From a bacterium (GTDB lineage: Bacteria > Bacillota > Clostridia > Lachnospirales > Lachnospiraceae): a stretch of DNA of 38,102 bases. Positions 7,833-16,433 of the stretch are shown in pieces. Location: positions 1-38,102 of the forward strand of contig SFRL01000030.1 of the NCBI GenBank assembly GCA_004562765.1, written 5' to 3'. Under the pieces are notes generated by a model. That model did no database searches, was not told where the DNA came from, and was given only the letters and a program-made list of their open reading frames with translations. The position numbers were made by a program, and so were the translations under genes. Every line of letters begins with the position of its first letter. The stretch's first letter is position 1.

Positions 7833-8088
7833 AGTTTTTACGGATAATGGATGGCGGGACTATGTTTATTGGCAGACTGAAGACAGAAAGACACTAAAGA
7901 AGATAAACAATCTCATTGAGGACATTGCCAGAAACGGAAACGAGGGGATCGGGAAACCGGAGCCATTAACCGGAAATCTATCTGGATTCTGGAGCAGGCG
8001 CATCAACGATAAAGACAGGCTGATCTATAAAATTGATGAAGATAATGTATACATTTTGGCTTGCAGATATCATTATAGTGATAAATAG
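7825..8088 (+). CDS. yoeB: YoeB/Txe-family toxin (ribosome-dependent mRNA interferase)
   Basis: 87-aa toxin of the RelE superfamily that cuts mRNA in the ribosomal A site. The catalytic residues fall at the same positions as in E. coli YoeB: Glu46 (KPEPL), Arg65 (NDKDRLIY), His83 and Tyr84 (CRYHYSDK). The family signature LTGNLSGFWSRRIND is complete, so the toxin looks active. It is translationally coupled to the antitoxin and followed at once by a terminator, making a self-contained cassette between pepP and pyrE. Such modules are often horizontally acquired, but no mobility genes flank it. Confidence 0.94.
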   Translation: MNKVFTDNGWRDYVYWQTEDRKTLKKINNLIEDIARNGNEGIGKPEPLTGNLSGFWSRRINDKDRLIYKIDEDNVYILACRYHYSDK

Positions 8089-8121
8089 GGAGTATAGCCC
8101 GAAGGCTATGCTCCTTTATTT
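8089..8121 (+). terminator. Intrinsic terminator after yoeB
   Basis: GGAGTATAGCC (8089-8099) pairs with GGCTATGCTCC (8104-8114) around CGAA, with one G-U pair, followed by TTTATTT. It starts directly after the toxin stop codon. Confidence 0.8.
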
Positions 8122-8140
8122 GAATACGTTCATTTCTCGG

Positions 8141-8169
8141 TTGAAAAGGCAGAAGTTTGATGCTATACT
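8141..8169 (+). promoter_or_regulatory. Probable sigma-A promoter for pyrE
   Basis: TTGAAA (8141-8146) and TATACT (8164-8169) are 17 nt apart, between the yoeB terminator and pyrE. A short leader hairpin (AATGC with GCATT, about 8203-8220) precedes the pyrE Shine-Dalgarno. No PyrR-type attenuator was recognised. Confidence 0.65.
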
Positions 8170-8241
8170 TAAAACGCACATGTGTGCCAAAAGTATAAGA
8201 GAAATGCCCTGCGGAGCATTATAACAGGAGGATCTGATAGA

Positions 8242-8928
8242 ATGGAAGCTTACAAGAAAGAGTTTATTGATTTTATGGTAGACAGTCAGGTATTAAAATT
8301 CGGTGATTTTACGTTAAAGAGTGGACGGAAATCGCCGTTTTTCATGAATGCGGGTGCTTACGTGACCGGAACACAGCTCATGAAGCTGGGTGAATATTAT
8401 GCAAAAGCGATTCATGAGAATTTCGGGGATGACTTTGATGTGCTCTTTGGACCTGCCTACAAGGGAATTCCGATCAGCGTTGTGACAGCGGTTGCTTACA
8501 GCAAGCTGTACGGAAAAGAGATCCGCTACTGCTCGGACAGGAAAGAAGAAAAAGACCACGGAGCAGATAAGGGAAGTTTCCTCGGCAGCAGCTTAAAAGA
8601 TGGCGACAGAGTCATTATGATCGAGGATGTTACCACTTCCGGTAAATCGATGGAAGAGACGGTTCCGAAGGTAAGAGGTGCTGCCAATGTTGAGATCTTA
8701 GGTCTCATGGTATCCTTAAACCGTATGGAGGTAGGACTTGGCGGTGAGAAGAGTGCACTGGACGAGATTCAGGAGAAATACGGTTTCCGGGCGTGTGCGA
8801 TCGTGACCATGGCAGAGGTCGTGGAAGCGCTTTACAACAAACCGGTAGATGGAACCGTGCTCATTGATGATGAATTAAAAGCACGGATCGATGAATACTA
8901 TAAGCAGTACGGAGTAAAGGAAGTATAA
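8242..8928 (+). CDS. pyrE: Orotate phosphoribosyltransferase
   Basis: Transfers phosphoribose from PRPP to orotate to form OMP in pyrimidine synthesis. It is 228 aa from the ATG at 8242, with CAGGAGGAT upstream. A start at 8182 would add 20 residues unlike the family. Recognisable motifs: LKSGRKSPFFMNAG, the catalytic loop YCSDRKEEKDHG, and the PRPP-binding loop VIMIEDVTTSGKS. It stands apart from other pyr genes and has its own promoter. VanZ-like and small membrane genes follow closely, so it may lead a short operon. Confidence 0.95.
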   Translation: MEAYKKEFIDFMVDSQVLKFGDFTLKSGRKSPFFMNAGAYVTGTQLMKLGEYYAKAIHENFGDDFDVLFGPAYKGIPISVVTAVAYSKLYGKEIRYCSDRKEEKDHGADKGSFLGSSLKDGDRVIMIEDVTTSGKSMEETVPKVRGAANVEILGLMVSLNRMEVGLGGEKSALDEIQEKYGFRACAIVTMAEVVEALYNKPVDGTVLIDDELKARIDEYYKQYGVKEV

Positions 8929-8934
8929 GTATTC

Positions 8935-9426
8935 ATGAAAAACCGGCAGATAGAAGATAGGACATATGTTGTTTGCTGGTGCCTGTTTGCAGTATATCTT
9001 TTGTCGTTGGCATATTTTTTGTTTTTTGCGGAAGCGACCGGACGGACTTTTGGCGAGCGGACGTATCAATATAATCTGATACCGTTTCATGAGATCCGTC
9101 GTTTCCTGGTCTACCGCAGGCAGCTTGGTTTTGCGGCAGTAGCCCTGAATCTGGTGGGTAATGTACTTGCATTTGTGCCGTTTGGACTGTTTTTGCCGCT
9201 GCTTGTGAAACGGGTGAGGTCTCTCGCAAAGACACTGCTGCTGGGTTTTGAATTTTCGCTGCTCGTGGAGATCGTGCAGCTTTTCAGCAAAGTGGGCAGT
9301 TTTGATGTGGATGATATATTGTTGAATACGCTGGGTGTATTTGTCGGGTATATCTTGTTCCGGCTGCTGTATATTTTGCACTGGCATAATAAGCAAAAAG
9401 GGTTAACTCATGAAACGAAAAAATAG
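8935..9426 (+). CDS. VanZ-like family membrane protein
   Basis: 163-aa membrane protein with about four helices. The VanZ pattern is clear: an N-terminal helix, YNLIPFHEIRRF, a central NLVGNVLAFVPFGLFLPLL, then LVEIVQLFSKVGSFDVDDILLNTLGVFVGY. VanZ relatives are linked to teicoplanin resistance in enterococci, but most family members, including solitary ones like this, have no known role, and resistance should not be assumed. It starts 6 nt after pyrE and overlaps the next gene by 17 nt. Confidence 0.9.
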   Translation: MKNRQIEDRTYVVCWCLFAVYLLSLAYFLFFAEATGRTFGERTYQYNLIPFHEIRRFLVYRRQLGFAAVALNLVGNVLAFVPFGLFLPLLVKRVRSLAKTLLLGFEFSLLVEIVQLFSKVGSFDVDDILLNTLGVFVGYILFRLLYILHWHNKQKGLTHETKK

Positions 9427-9742
9427 AAATGTGAAGTTTACAAATAAAGGTTATTCCCGGGTGGGGATCGCATCACTGGTATTGTCTGCGTTTTCTCTGA
9501 TCTGGCTCATTTATGCTGTCAGTCAGGCATTTCTGTTGGGAGATGCCGCAGGCAATGTGCTGGGCGGTGTCGGAATGTTGGCACTGGTGCTGCAGATCTT
9601 TGCGCTTGTGTTTGCAATGCGCGCACTGCATGAGGATGATGTGTTCAGAGGTATTCCAAAGGCGGCAACTGTAACTGCCGCCGTGTTGCTTTTACTATGG
9701 GCATCAGTCTATGGACTGGGAATATATTCTGCATTTGCATAA
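9410..9742 (+). CDS. Small membrane protein of unknown function
   Basis: 110-aa protein with a basic N-terminus (MKRKNRNVKFTNKGYSR) and three strongly hydrophobic segments (about residues 20-42, 50-70 and 85-108). It resembles small uncharacterised three-helix proteins seen in Lachnospiraceae, possibly the DUF6142 group, which I cannot confirm. It overlaps the VanZ-like gene by 17 nt, so the two are likely co-translated. No catalytic motif is visible. Confidence 0.75.
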   Translation: MKRKNRNVKFTNKGYSRVGIASLVLSAFSLIWLIYAVSQAFLLGDAAGNVLGGVGMLALVLQIFALVFAMRALHEDDVFRGIPKAATVTAAVLLLLWASVYGLGIYSAFA

Positions 9743-9769
9743 TTATATTTAGGAAGGAAATTCAAAAAG

Positions 9770-11842
9770 ATGGGTTATCGAGAGGAATATCGGGAAGCAA
9801 ATGAGGAAGTAAGGGAGCGTTATGAACTGGTGATGGACCGGATTCTGGAGCTTCGCAGCGAACATAACGTGGAGGAGAAATACTGGCCCTATTTTCGCAG
9901 GCTTGCTGATATTTTTATGATGGTAGATGAGACCTTGAAAAAAGAGGAAAGCGGTGCGTTGGATCAGAGAGATCTCTCCGAGTGCGAGGAGATGAGCTGG
10001 CAGTTTTATTATGAACTGCAGGAGGGCAATTATGACCGGTGCTATGCGAATCCGACAGTGGCGGTAGAGCTTTTGGGCGAGGAGTTTGGTCAGATGCTCT
10101 GCTTTTTGTATACGGAGCTGCGTGCGGCGATCCCCTATGCGTTCGAGGGCAGAAAGCGGGATATCACCATCCTGTGTGAGTTGTTCGTGCAGGTCTACAA
10201 CTGCTTTGAGTCTGAAGAGGGCGCAGACAAGAAGGAGATCGAGCAGATCATCTACTGGTTTTTCCATGACTACAGCGAGATCTTTGTGGAGCAGAGTGTG
10301 CGGGAGATGCTTGATCCGTCGCTTGATTTCTTTACAAAGATCGTGATGGAGTCGGATCTGACAGACTTAAGCTACCTGTATCGTTACGGCGAATATATCA
10401 GCAGCAGTGAGCTTCAGGTAGCGGAATATCTGAATTCGCTGTCTGAGGAGCAGATCCAGTCGATGGCGGATACCTATACAGAGGGTTACCGGATCGGATT
10501 TGAGGTGACCGGAAAGGATCTCAGCAAAAAGAAAACCGTCGATGTGCGCTATCCGATCGGATTTGAGCGAATGGTACGCGCGGCGATCAAAAATTTTGAG
10601 AAAATGGGGCTGCGTCCGGTCATTTACCGCGACAGCATCAATTCCATGGGCAATCGCGGAAACGGCAAAAAGGGTTGCTTTGTGAAGTCCGTCAACCGTC
10701 AGTTTGACTATGATCACAAATCTGATCGCGCCTTTTACCTGGACAAGGCGTTTGTAGAGCGAAGACTGGAGGTGCTGCGCACTTCATATGAAAAATACAA
10801 AGATCTGGCGGCTGTTTACGCAGGCCCGGCAGTGATCGAGACATTTGGCGAGACTCCGTTTCAGCCGAAAAACAAGCCGGCGGCCCTGAATTATACAGAT
10901 AAGCAGCAGGAACTGAATGTGTACAACGCAAGTGCGAGTGCGCAGATCACGAACCGGTATATCAAGGGCGAGGAGAGGAGTTTCACGATCATCGCATATC
11001 CGATTCCCACCATCGGCAGAGATTTCAAGGAGATCTTTGCACGGACGGTGGAGATCAATACGCTTGATTATATGCTTTACCGTGATATGCAGCAGAAGAT
11101 CATCGATGTGCTTGACATGGCGGATCACGTGCATATCAAAGGAAAAGGAAAGAACCATACCGATCTGACCGTGAAGATCCATCAGCTGAGCGATCCGGCG
11201 AGTCAGACGGCCTTTGAGAACTGTGTGGCAGATGTGAATATTCCGGTCGGGGAGGTGTTTACTTCACCGGTGCTGGCGGGCACAAACGGAACACTGCATG
11301 TGACAAAGGTATATCTGAATGAGTTGGGCTATGAGAATCTTTCACTGACATTTGAGGATGGCATGGTAAAGGAATACAACTGCAGCAATTTTGCGAGTGC
11401 GGCGGAAAATCAGAAATTTATTCATGAGAACCTGCTCATGCATCATGATACTCTGCCGATGGGTGAGTTCGCGATCGGAACGAATACTACCGCTTACCGC
11501 ATGGCGCGGGATTTTGATATTGCGGACAAGCTGCCGATTCTCATCGCAGAAAAGACCGGACCTCATTTTGCCGTTGGTGACACCTGCTACTCGCATGCGG
11601 AGGATACGCCGGTGTACAATCCGGACGGCAAGGAGATCATCGCGAGAGACAATGAAGTTTCTGTTTTGCGCAAGGAGGATCTGTCCAAGGCATATCTCAA
11701 CTGCCACACGGATATCACGATCCCTTACGACGAACTGGATTCCATCATCGCCATCGAGGCGGACGGCACGGAGCATCCGATCATTCTGGATGGAAAATTT
11801 GTCGTGCCCGGCACGGAGGAACTGAACCGGCCGCTGGAGTAG
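9770..11842 (+). CDS. M29-type aminopeptidase with N-terminal extension
   Basis: 690-aa predicted metallo-aminopeptidase. The part from about residue 262 on matches the M29 (AmpS/PepS) fold. Ligand candidates are Glu495 (PVGEVFTSP), Glu566 (MGEFAIGTN), His599 (GPHFAVG), and His646 with Asp648 in CHTD, plus Tyr607. M29 enzymes are usually about 410 aa, so roughly 260 residues at the N-terminus are extra. That part is acidic, helix-rich and without a signal peptide or recognised motif. Enzymes of this family release N-terminal residues from peptides in the cytoplasm. It is the second peptidase in the window. GGAAGG precedes the start. Confidence 0.85.
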   Translation: MGYREEYREANEEVRERYELVMDRILELRSEHNVEEKYWPYFRRLADIFMMVDETLKKEESGALDQRDLSECEEMSWQFYYELQEGNYDRCYANPTVAVELLGEEFGQMLCFLYTELRAAIPYAFEGRKRDITILCELFVQVYNCFESEEGADKKEIEQIIYWFFHDYSEIFVEQSVREMLDPSLDFFTKIVMESDLTDLSYLYRYGEYISSSELQVAEYLNSLSEEQIQSMADTYTEGYRIGFEVTGKDLSKKKTVDVRYPIGFERMVRAAIKNFEKMGLRPVIYRDSINSMGNRGNGKKGCFVKSVNRQFDYDHKSDRAFYLDKAFVERRLEVLRTSYEKYKDLAAVYAGPAVIETFGETPFQPKNKPAALNYTDKQQELNVYNASASAQITNRYIKGEERSFTIIAYPIPTIGRDFKEIFARTVEINTLDYMLYRDMQQKIIDVLDMADHVHIKGKGKNHTDLTVKIHQLSDPASQTAFENCVADVNIPVGEVFTSPVLAGTNGTLHVTKVYLNELGYENLSLTFEDGMVKEYNCSNFASAAENQKFIHENLLMHHDTLPMGEFAIGTNTTAYRMARDFDIADKLPILIAEKTGPHFAVGDTCYSHAEDTPVYNPDGKEIIARDNEVSVLRKEDLSKAYLNCHTDITIPYDELDSIIAIEADGTEHPIILDGKFVVPGTEELNRPLE

Positions 11843-11922
11843 GGAAAAGAAGTGTTTGCTTGTCGGTATCGGTACAGACATAAAATTTCAGGCAAAAAGC
11901 ACTTCCCCCGGAAAACAGTGTA

Positions 11923-11931
11923 TGTTAGAAT
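11923..11931 (+). promoter_or_regulatory. Possible extended -10 promoter for the pur operon
   Basis: TGTTAGAAT fits an extended -10 (TG-n-TAGAAT) about 100 nt before purE. No good -35 is seen. The rest of the 191-nt gap holds an imperfect hairpin around 11851-11907 (GAAGTG with CACTTC), too long and irregular to call a terminator. No purine riboswitch core was recognised. Confidence 0.4.
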
Positions 11932-12033
11932 AGTAGCGGCTGCGGGCAACTGTAGTCTGAAAGTTCTTAATTGTAATGAACGGCAATATTTATAGAAACA
12001 AAAAATGATCACCATAGAAAAAGGAGAACAATT

Positions 12034-12534
12034 ATGGCAAAAGTAGGAATCGTCATGGGCAGCGACTCAGATATGCCCGTTATGGCAAAGGCAGCAGACA
12101 TTCTGGACAAGCTGGGTATTGATTATGAGATGAACATCATCTCTGCCCACAGAGAGCCGGAAGAGTTTTTTGAGTACGCAAAGACCGCAGAGGAGCGGGG
12201 CTACAAGGTCATCATCGCAGGCGCTGGTATGGCAGCTCATCTGCCGGGCATGTGCGCAGCGATCTTCCCGATGCCGGTCATCGGAATCCCCATGCATACG
12301 ACTTCTCTTGGTGGAAGAGATTCTCTTTACTCCATTGTGCAGATGCCCACCGGAATTCCGGTAGCGACGGTAGCCATCAACGGTGGTGCCAACGCAGGAC
12401 TGCTGGCGGCAAAGATCCTGGCGACAAGTGACGCAGCACTGTTGGACAAGCTCAAAACCTATTCCAAGGAGTTGAAGGAGCAGGTTGTGGCAAAGGATGC
12501 AAAACTGCAGGAAGTGGGATATAAAAATTACTAA
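12034..12534 (+). CDS. purE: N5-carboxyaminoimidazole ribonucleotide mutase
   Basis: Converts N5-CAIR to CAIR in purine synthesis (class I PurE) or uses AIR and CO2 (class II); the subclass is not certain here. 166 aa, full length. Motifs: VGIVMGSDSDMPVM (3-16), SAHREPEEFFEYA, IAGAGMAAHLPGM and PMHTTSLGGRDSLYSIVQMP. AAGGAGA lies before the ATG. No purK is in the window, so the N5-CAIR synthetase, if used, is elsewhere. It is the first gene of a run that continues to ilvN. Confidence 0.96.
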   Translation: MAKVGIVMGSDSDMPVMAKAADILDKLGIDYEMNIISAHREPEEFFEYAKTAEERGYKVIIAGAGMAAHLPGMCAAIFPMPVIGIPMHTTSLGGRDSLYSIVQMPTGIPVATVAINGGANAGLLAAKILATSDAALLDKLKTYSKELKEQVVAKDAKLQEVGYKNY

Positions 12535-12599
12535 AATCGGTTCAGAGCCGAGGCAATTTGCATAAAAACCAAAGTATAATATTTCAGGAGGAACGTAAA

Positions 12600-13625
12600 A
12601 TGGATTACAAGCATTCAGGAGTGGATATTGAGGCTGGCTACAAGTCCGTCGAGCTGATGAAGGAGTATGTAAAGGGAACCATGCGCCCGGAGGTATTGGG
12701 TGGCTTGGGCGGATTCTCCGGTGCATTTTCACTGGACAAGATCAAGGAAATGGAAGAGCCGGTATTACTTTCCGGAACGGACGGCTGCGGAACGAAGGTA
12801 AAACTGGCGTTTCTTATGGACAAGCATGACACCATCGGCATTGATGCGGTGGCAATGTGTGTCAATGATGTGGCGTGTGCAGGCGGCGAGCCGCTGTTCT
12901 TCCTCGATTATATTGCATGCGGTAAAAACTATCCGGAAAAGATCGCGACGATCGTCAGCGGTGTGGCAGAGGGCTGCAAGCAGTCCGGCTGTGCGTTGAT
13001 CGGCGGTGAGACTGCAGAGCATCCGGGACTGATGCCTGAGGATGAGTACGATCTGGCTGGCTTTGCAGTGGGTGTTGTCGATAAAAAGGATATCATCACC
13101 GGCGAGGACTTAAAGGCAGGAGACGTGCTGATCGGTATGGCATCCACCGGTGTACATTCCAACGGTTTCTCACTTGTGCGCAAGATCTTCAAGATGGACA
13201 AGGAAACATTAAATACATATCATGAAGAGCTGGGAAAGACATTGGGAGAGGCGCTTTTAGCTCCGACCCGTATCTATGTAAAGGCACTGAAAAATGTAAA
13301 GGAAGCCGGTGTGCGCGTCAAGGCCTGCAGTCACATTACAGGCGGCGGCTTCTATGAGAATATTCCCCGTATGCTTCCCGAGGGCAAGCATGCGGTCATC
13401 GAGAAAAACAGCTATCCGATCCCGCCGATCTTTACGATGATGGCGCGAGAGGGTGACGTGGCAGAGCAGATGATGTACAACACTTATAACATGGGTCTTG
13501 GCATGGTCGTAGCTGTTGATCCCGCGGATGTGGACAAGGCGATGGAAGCCATGAAGGCAGCAGGCGATACACCCTATGTTGTAGGTAAGATCACAGACGG
13601 AGAAAAGGGAGTGACCTTATGTTAA
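12600..13625 (+). CDS. purM: Phosphoribosylformylglycinamidine cyclo-ligase (AIR synthetase)
   Basis: Closes FGAM to AIR using ATP. 341 aa from the ATG at 12600, which follows AGGAGGA closely. An upstream in-frame start at 12558 adds 14 residues with no Shine-Dalgarno. Motifs: YKHSGVDIEAGY at the N-terminus, LLSGTDGCGTKVKLAF, AMCVNDVACAGGEPLFFLDY, GGETAEHPGLM and ITGGGFYENIPRML. It overlaps purN by 7 nt (ATGTTAA), so the two are translationally coupled. Confidence 0.96.
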   Translation: MDYKHSGVDIEAGYKSVELMKEYVKGTMRPEVLGGLGGFSGAFSLDKIKEMEEPVLLSGTDGCGTKVKLAFLMDKHDTIGIDAVAMCVNDVACAGGEPLFFLDYIACGKNYPEKIATIVSGVAEGCKQSGCALIGGETAEHPGLMPEDEYDLAGFAVGVVDKKDIITGEDLKAGDVLIGMASTGVHSNGFSLVRKIFKMDKETLNTYHEELGKTLGEALLAPTRIYVKALKNVKEAGVRVKACSHITGGGFYENIPRMLPEGKHAVIEKNSYPIPPIFTMMAREGDVAEQMMYNTYNMGLGMVVAVDPADVDKAMEAMKAAGDTPYVVGKITDGEKGVTLC

Positions 13626-14245
13626 AATTAGCAGTTTTAGTGTCCGGCGGCGGCACCAACCTGCAGGCGATCATCGATGCCATTGATGCGGGGACGATCT
13701 CCAATGCAGAAATTGACGTGGTGATCAGCAACAATGCGAATGCATACGCGCTGGAGCGGGCGAAAAATCATGGGATCGAGGGCCTGTGCATTTCGCCGAA
13801 GTCCTATGAGAGCCGGGAACAGTTCAACGATGCGCTGACACAGACGATCGTGGATCGCGGGATCGATCTGGTTGTACTGGCAGGATATCTTGTGATCATT
13901 CCGCCGCAGCTTATCGCTGCCTATAAAAACAGGATCATCAACATTCATCCGTCACTCATTCCCTCTTTCTGCGGAACGGGTTATTACGGTCTGAAGGTAC
14001 ATGAGGCGGCATTACAGCGAGGCGTGAAGGTGACCGGAGCGACCTGTCATTTTGTCGATGAGGGCACGGATACAGGTCCGATCATTTTGCAGAAGGCAGT
14101 GGAGATATTGCCGGATGATACGCCGAAAAGCCTGCAGCAGCGTGTGATGGAGCAGGCGGAGTGGGTGATCATGCCCAAGGCGATCGATCTGATCGCAAAC
14201 GGAAAGATCTCTGTTGAGGACGGCGTAGTGCGGATCCTGCAGTAG
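13619..14245 (+). CDS. purN: Phosphoribosylglycinamide formyltransferase
   Basis: Transfers a formyl group from 10-formyl-THF to GAR. 208 aa. The N-terminal LAVLVSGGGTNLQAIIDAI binds phosphoribosyl substrate. The catalytic Asn-His-Asp set is visible in INIHPSLIPSFCGTGYYG and VDEGTDTGPII. The TGYYG stretch replaces the more usual KGxxA form but is seen in clostridial relatives as far as I recall. The 52-nt gap to purD holds a small hairpin (CCGGT-5 nt-ACCGG) without a T-run, so readthrough is expected. Confidence 0.95.
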   Translation: MLKLAVLVSGGGTNLQAIIDAIDAGTISNAEIDVVISNNANAYALERAKNHGIEGLCISPKSYESREQFNDALTQTIVDRGIDLVVLAGYLVIIPPQLIAAYKNRIINIHPSLIPSFCGTGYYGLKVHEAALQRGVKVTGATCHFVDEGTDTGPIILQKAVEILPDDTPKSLQQRVMEQAEWVIMPKAIDLIANGKISVEDGVVRILQ

Positions 14246-14297
14246 GCCGGTTCAAGACCGGTACACCATAAAGATAAATTTTAGGAGGCAAATAACC

Positions 14298-15572
14298 ATG
14301 AAGGTTTTAATCGTAGGAAGCGGCGGACGTGAGCATGCCATTGCAATGGCGGTCGCAAAGAGTCCGAAGGTGGATAAAATATACTGTGCACCCGGAAATG
14401 CGGGTATTGCAGCGCAGGCGGAGTGTGTGCCGATCACAGCAATGGAGTTTGATAAGCTGGCGGATTTCGCGCAGGAAAAAGCCATTGATCTGACGATCAT
14501 CGGAATGGATGATCCGTTGGTAGGCGGTATTGTGGACGTCTTTGAGGCGCGCGGGCTGCGCGTGTTTGGACCCCGCAAAAATGCAGCGATCCTGGAGGGC
14601 TCCAAGGCATTTTCCAAGGAATTGATGAAGAAATACAATATTCCCACAGCAGGCTATGAGACATTTGATGATGCGGATGCGGCGCTTGCCTATCTGGAGA
14701 CCGCAAAGCTTCCTATCGTGCTGAAGGCGGACGGACTGGCGCTGGGCAAGGGCGTGCTGATCTGCAACACGCTGGAGGAGGCAAAGGATGGCGTGAAGGA
14801 GATCATGCAGGACAAGAAGTTCGGCACAGCCGGAAACCGCATGGTTGTTGAGGAGTTTATGACCGGACGCGAGGTGTCTGTACTGTCCTATGTGGATGGA
14901 AAGACCATCAAGATCATGTCATCTGCACAGGATCACAAGCGTGCAAAGGACGGCGATCAGGGACTGAATACCGGTGGTATGGGAACTTTCTCACCCAGTC
15001 CTTTCTATACAAAGGAAGTAGACGAGTTCTGTAAAAAATACATTTATCAGGCAACAGTAGATGCGATGGCAGCAGAGGGAAGAGAATTCAAGGGAATCAT
15101 CTTCTTCGGACTGATGCTGACGGAAGACGGTCCGAAGGTATTGGAGTACAATGCCCGTTTCGGTGATCCTGAGGCACAGGTCGTACTTCCCCGTATGAAA
15201 AATGATATCGTTGAAGTGATGGAGGCCTGCATCGACGGAAAACTGGATACGATCGATCTGCAGTTTGAGGATAATGCGGCTGTCTGCGTCGTACTGGCAT
15301 CCGATGGTTATCCGGTCAGCTACAAAAAAGGTTACCCGATCACCGGATTTGAGAAGTTTGAGGGCAGGGATGACCGTTTCTGCTACCATGCAGGCACTGC
15401 TTTTAACGACAAGGGAGAGATCGTCACAAACGGAGGACGCGTGCTTGGCATTACGGCGACCGGAGCAGACCTGAAGGAAGCGCGTGCAAATGCGTATGCG
15501 GCGACCGAGTGGATCTCCTTTGAGAACAAATATATGAGACACGATATCGGCAAAGCAATTGACGAGGCATAA
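14298..15572 (+). CDS. purD: Phosphoribosylamine-glycine ligase (GAR synthetase)
   Basis: ATP-grasp ligase joining phosphoribosylamine and glycine. 424 aa, normal length. Motifs: VLIVGSGGREHAIAMAVA, GMDDPLVGG, LPIVLKADGLALGKGV, SSAQDHKRAKDGDQGLNTGG and LEYNARFGDPEAQVVLP. AGGAGG precedes the ATG. Together with purE, purM and purN it gives four of the steps to IMP. The remaining pur genes (F, L, C, B, H) are not in this window. thyA starts 2 nt after its stop. Confidence 0.96.
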   Translation: MKVLIVGSGGREHAIAMAVAKSPKVDKIYCAPGNAGIAAQAECVPITAMEFDKLADFAQEKAIDLTIIGMDDPLVGGIVDVFEARGLRVFGPRKNAAILEGSKAFSKELMKKYNIPTAGYETFDDADAALAYLETAKLPIVLKADGLALGKGVLICNTLEEAKDGVKEIMQDKKFGTAGNRMVVEEFMTGREVSVLSYVDGKTIKIMSSAQDHKRAKDGDQGLNTGGMGTFSPSPFYTKEVDEFCKKYIYQATVDAMAAEGREFKGIIFFGLMLTEDGPKVLEYNARFGDPEAQVVLPRMKNDIVEVMEACIDGKLDTIDLQFEDNAAVCVVLASDGYPVSYKKGYPITGFEKFEGRDDRFCYHAGTAFNDKGEIVTNGGRVLGITATGADLKEARANAYAATEWISFENKYMRHDIGKAIDEA

Positions 15573-15574
15573 AT

Positions 15575-16423
15575 ATGAGTTTAGCAGATGAGCTTTTTAT
15601 CGCAATGTGCCGTGATATTCTGGATAACGGCACAAGCACGGAGGGCGAGAAGGTGCGCCCGCACTGGGAGGATGGCAGCAGCGCCTATACGATCAAAAAA
15701 TTCGGTGTGGTCAACCGCTACGATCTATCAAAAGAGTTTCCGGCACTGACCCTTCGCCGGACTGCGATCAAGAGTGCGACTGATGAGATCCTCTGGATCT
15801 GGCAGAAAAAATCCAACAATATCCATGATCTGCACAGCCATATTTGGGACGAGTGGGCAGATGCGGACGGTTCCATCGGAAAGGCATACGGTTATCAGCT
15901 TGGCGTGAAACACCAGTACAAAGAGGGCATGATGGATCAGGTGGATCGTGTGATCTACGACCTGAAAAACAACCCCTTCAGCCGCCGGATCATGACAAAT
16001 ATCTATGTGCATCAGGATCTGCACGAGATGAATCTCTATCCGTGCGCTTACAGCATGACCTTCAATGTGACGCAGAAAAAGGGTGATGATAAGCTGACCT
16101 TAAATGCGGTATTAAATCAGCGCTCGCAGGACGTGCTTACGGCAAACAACTGGAACGTGTGCCAGTATGCGGTGCTTCTGCACATGCTGGCGCAGGTGTG
16201 TGACATGCGTGTGGGTGAGCTGATGCATGTGATCGCGGATGCGCACATTTATGACAGGCATGTGCCCCTTGTGGAGGAACTGATCTCCCGGGAACCGCAT
16301 CCGGCACCGAAGTTCTGGCTGAATCCGGATGTCAAGGATTTCTATGAATTCACACGGGATGATGTGAAACTCATCGACTATGAGACCGGGCCTCAGATCG
16401 AGAACATTCCGGTGGCTATTTAA
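15575..16423 (+). CDS. thyA: Thymidylate synthase (Bacillus subtilis ThyA / phage phi3T-like type)
   Basis: Methylates dUMP to dTMP with methylene-THF, producing dihydrofolate that the next gene's DHFR regenerates. 282 aa. The active-site cysteine is Cys157 in LYPCAYSMTF, with the phosphate-binding SRR (136-138) and the dUMP Asn in NNWNVCQYAVL. The C-terminal half (LNPDVKDFYEFTRDDVKLIDY) matches my recollection of the B. subtilis ThyA/phi3T subgroup rather than the E. coli type, where the motif is PPCH. It lies 2 nt after purD, and folA's Shine-Dalgarno overlaps its stop. Confidence 0.94.
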   Translation: MSLADELFIAMCRDILDNGTSTEGEKVRPHWEDGSSAYTIKKFGVVNRYDLSKEFPALTLRRTAIKSATDEILWIWQKKSNNIHDLHSHIWDEWADADGSIGKAYGYQLGVKHQYKEGMMDQVDRVIYDLKNNPFSRRIMTNIYVHQDLHEMNLYPCAYSMTFNVTQKKGDDKLTLNAVLNQRSQDVLTANNWNVCQYAVLLHMLAQVCDMRVGELMHVIADAHIYDRHVPLVEELISREPHPAPKFWLNPDVKDFYEFTRDDVKLIDYETGPQIENIPVAI

Positions 16424-16433
16424 GGAGATAATC

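Noticed and set aside
8935..9426. Glycopeptide resistance role for the VanZ-like gene
   Set aside because: It is not in a van cluster, and most solitary VanZ-family proteins have no shown resistance function.
11843..12033. Purine riboswitch upstream of purE
   Set aside because: No conserved three-way-junction core or loop-loop motifs were found, only an imperfect hairpin and a possible extended -10.
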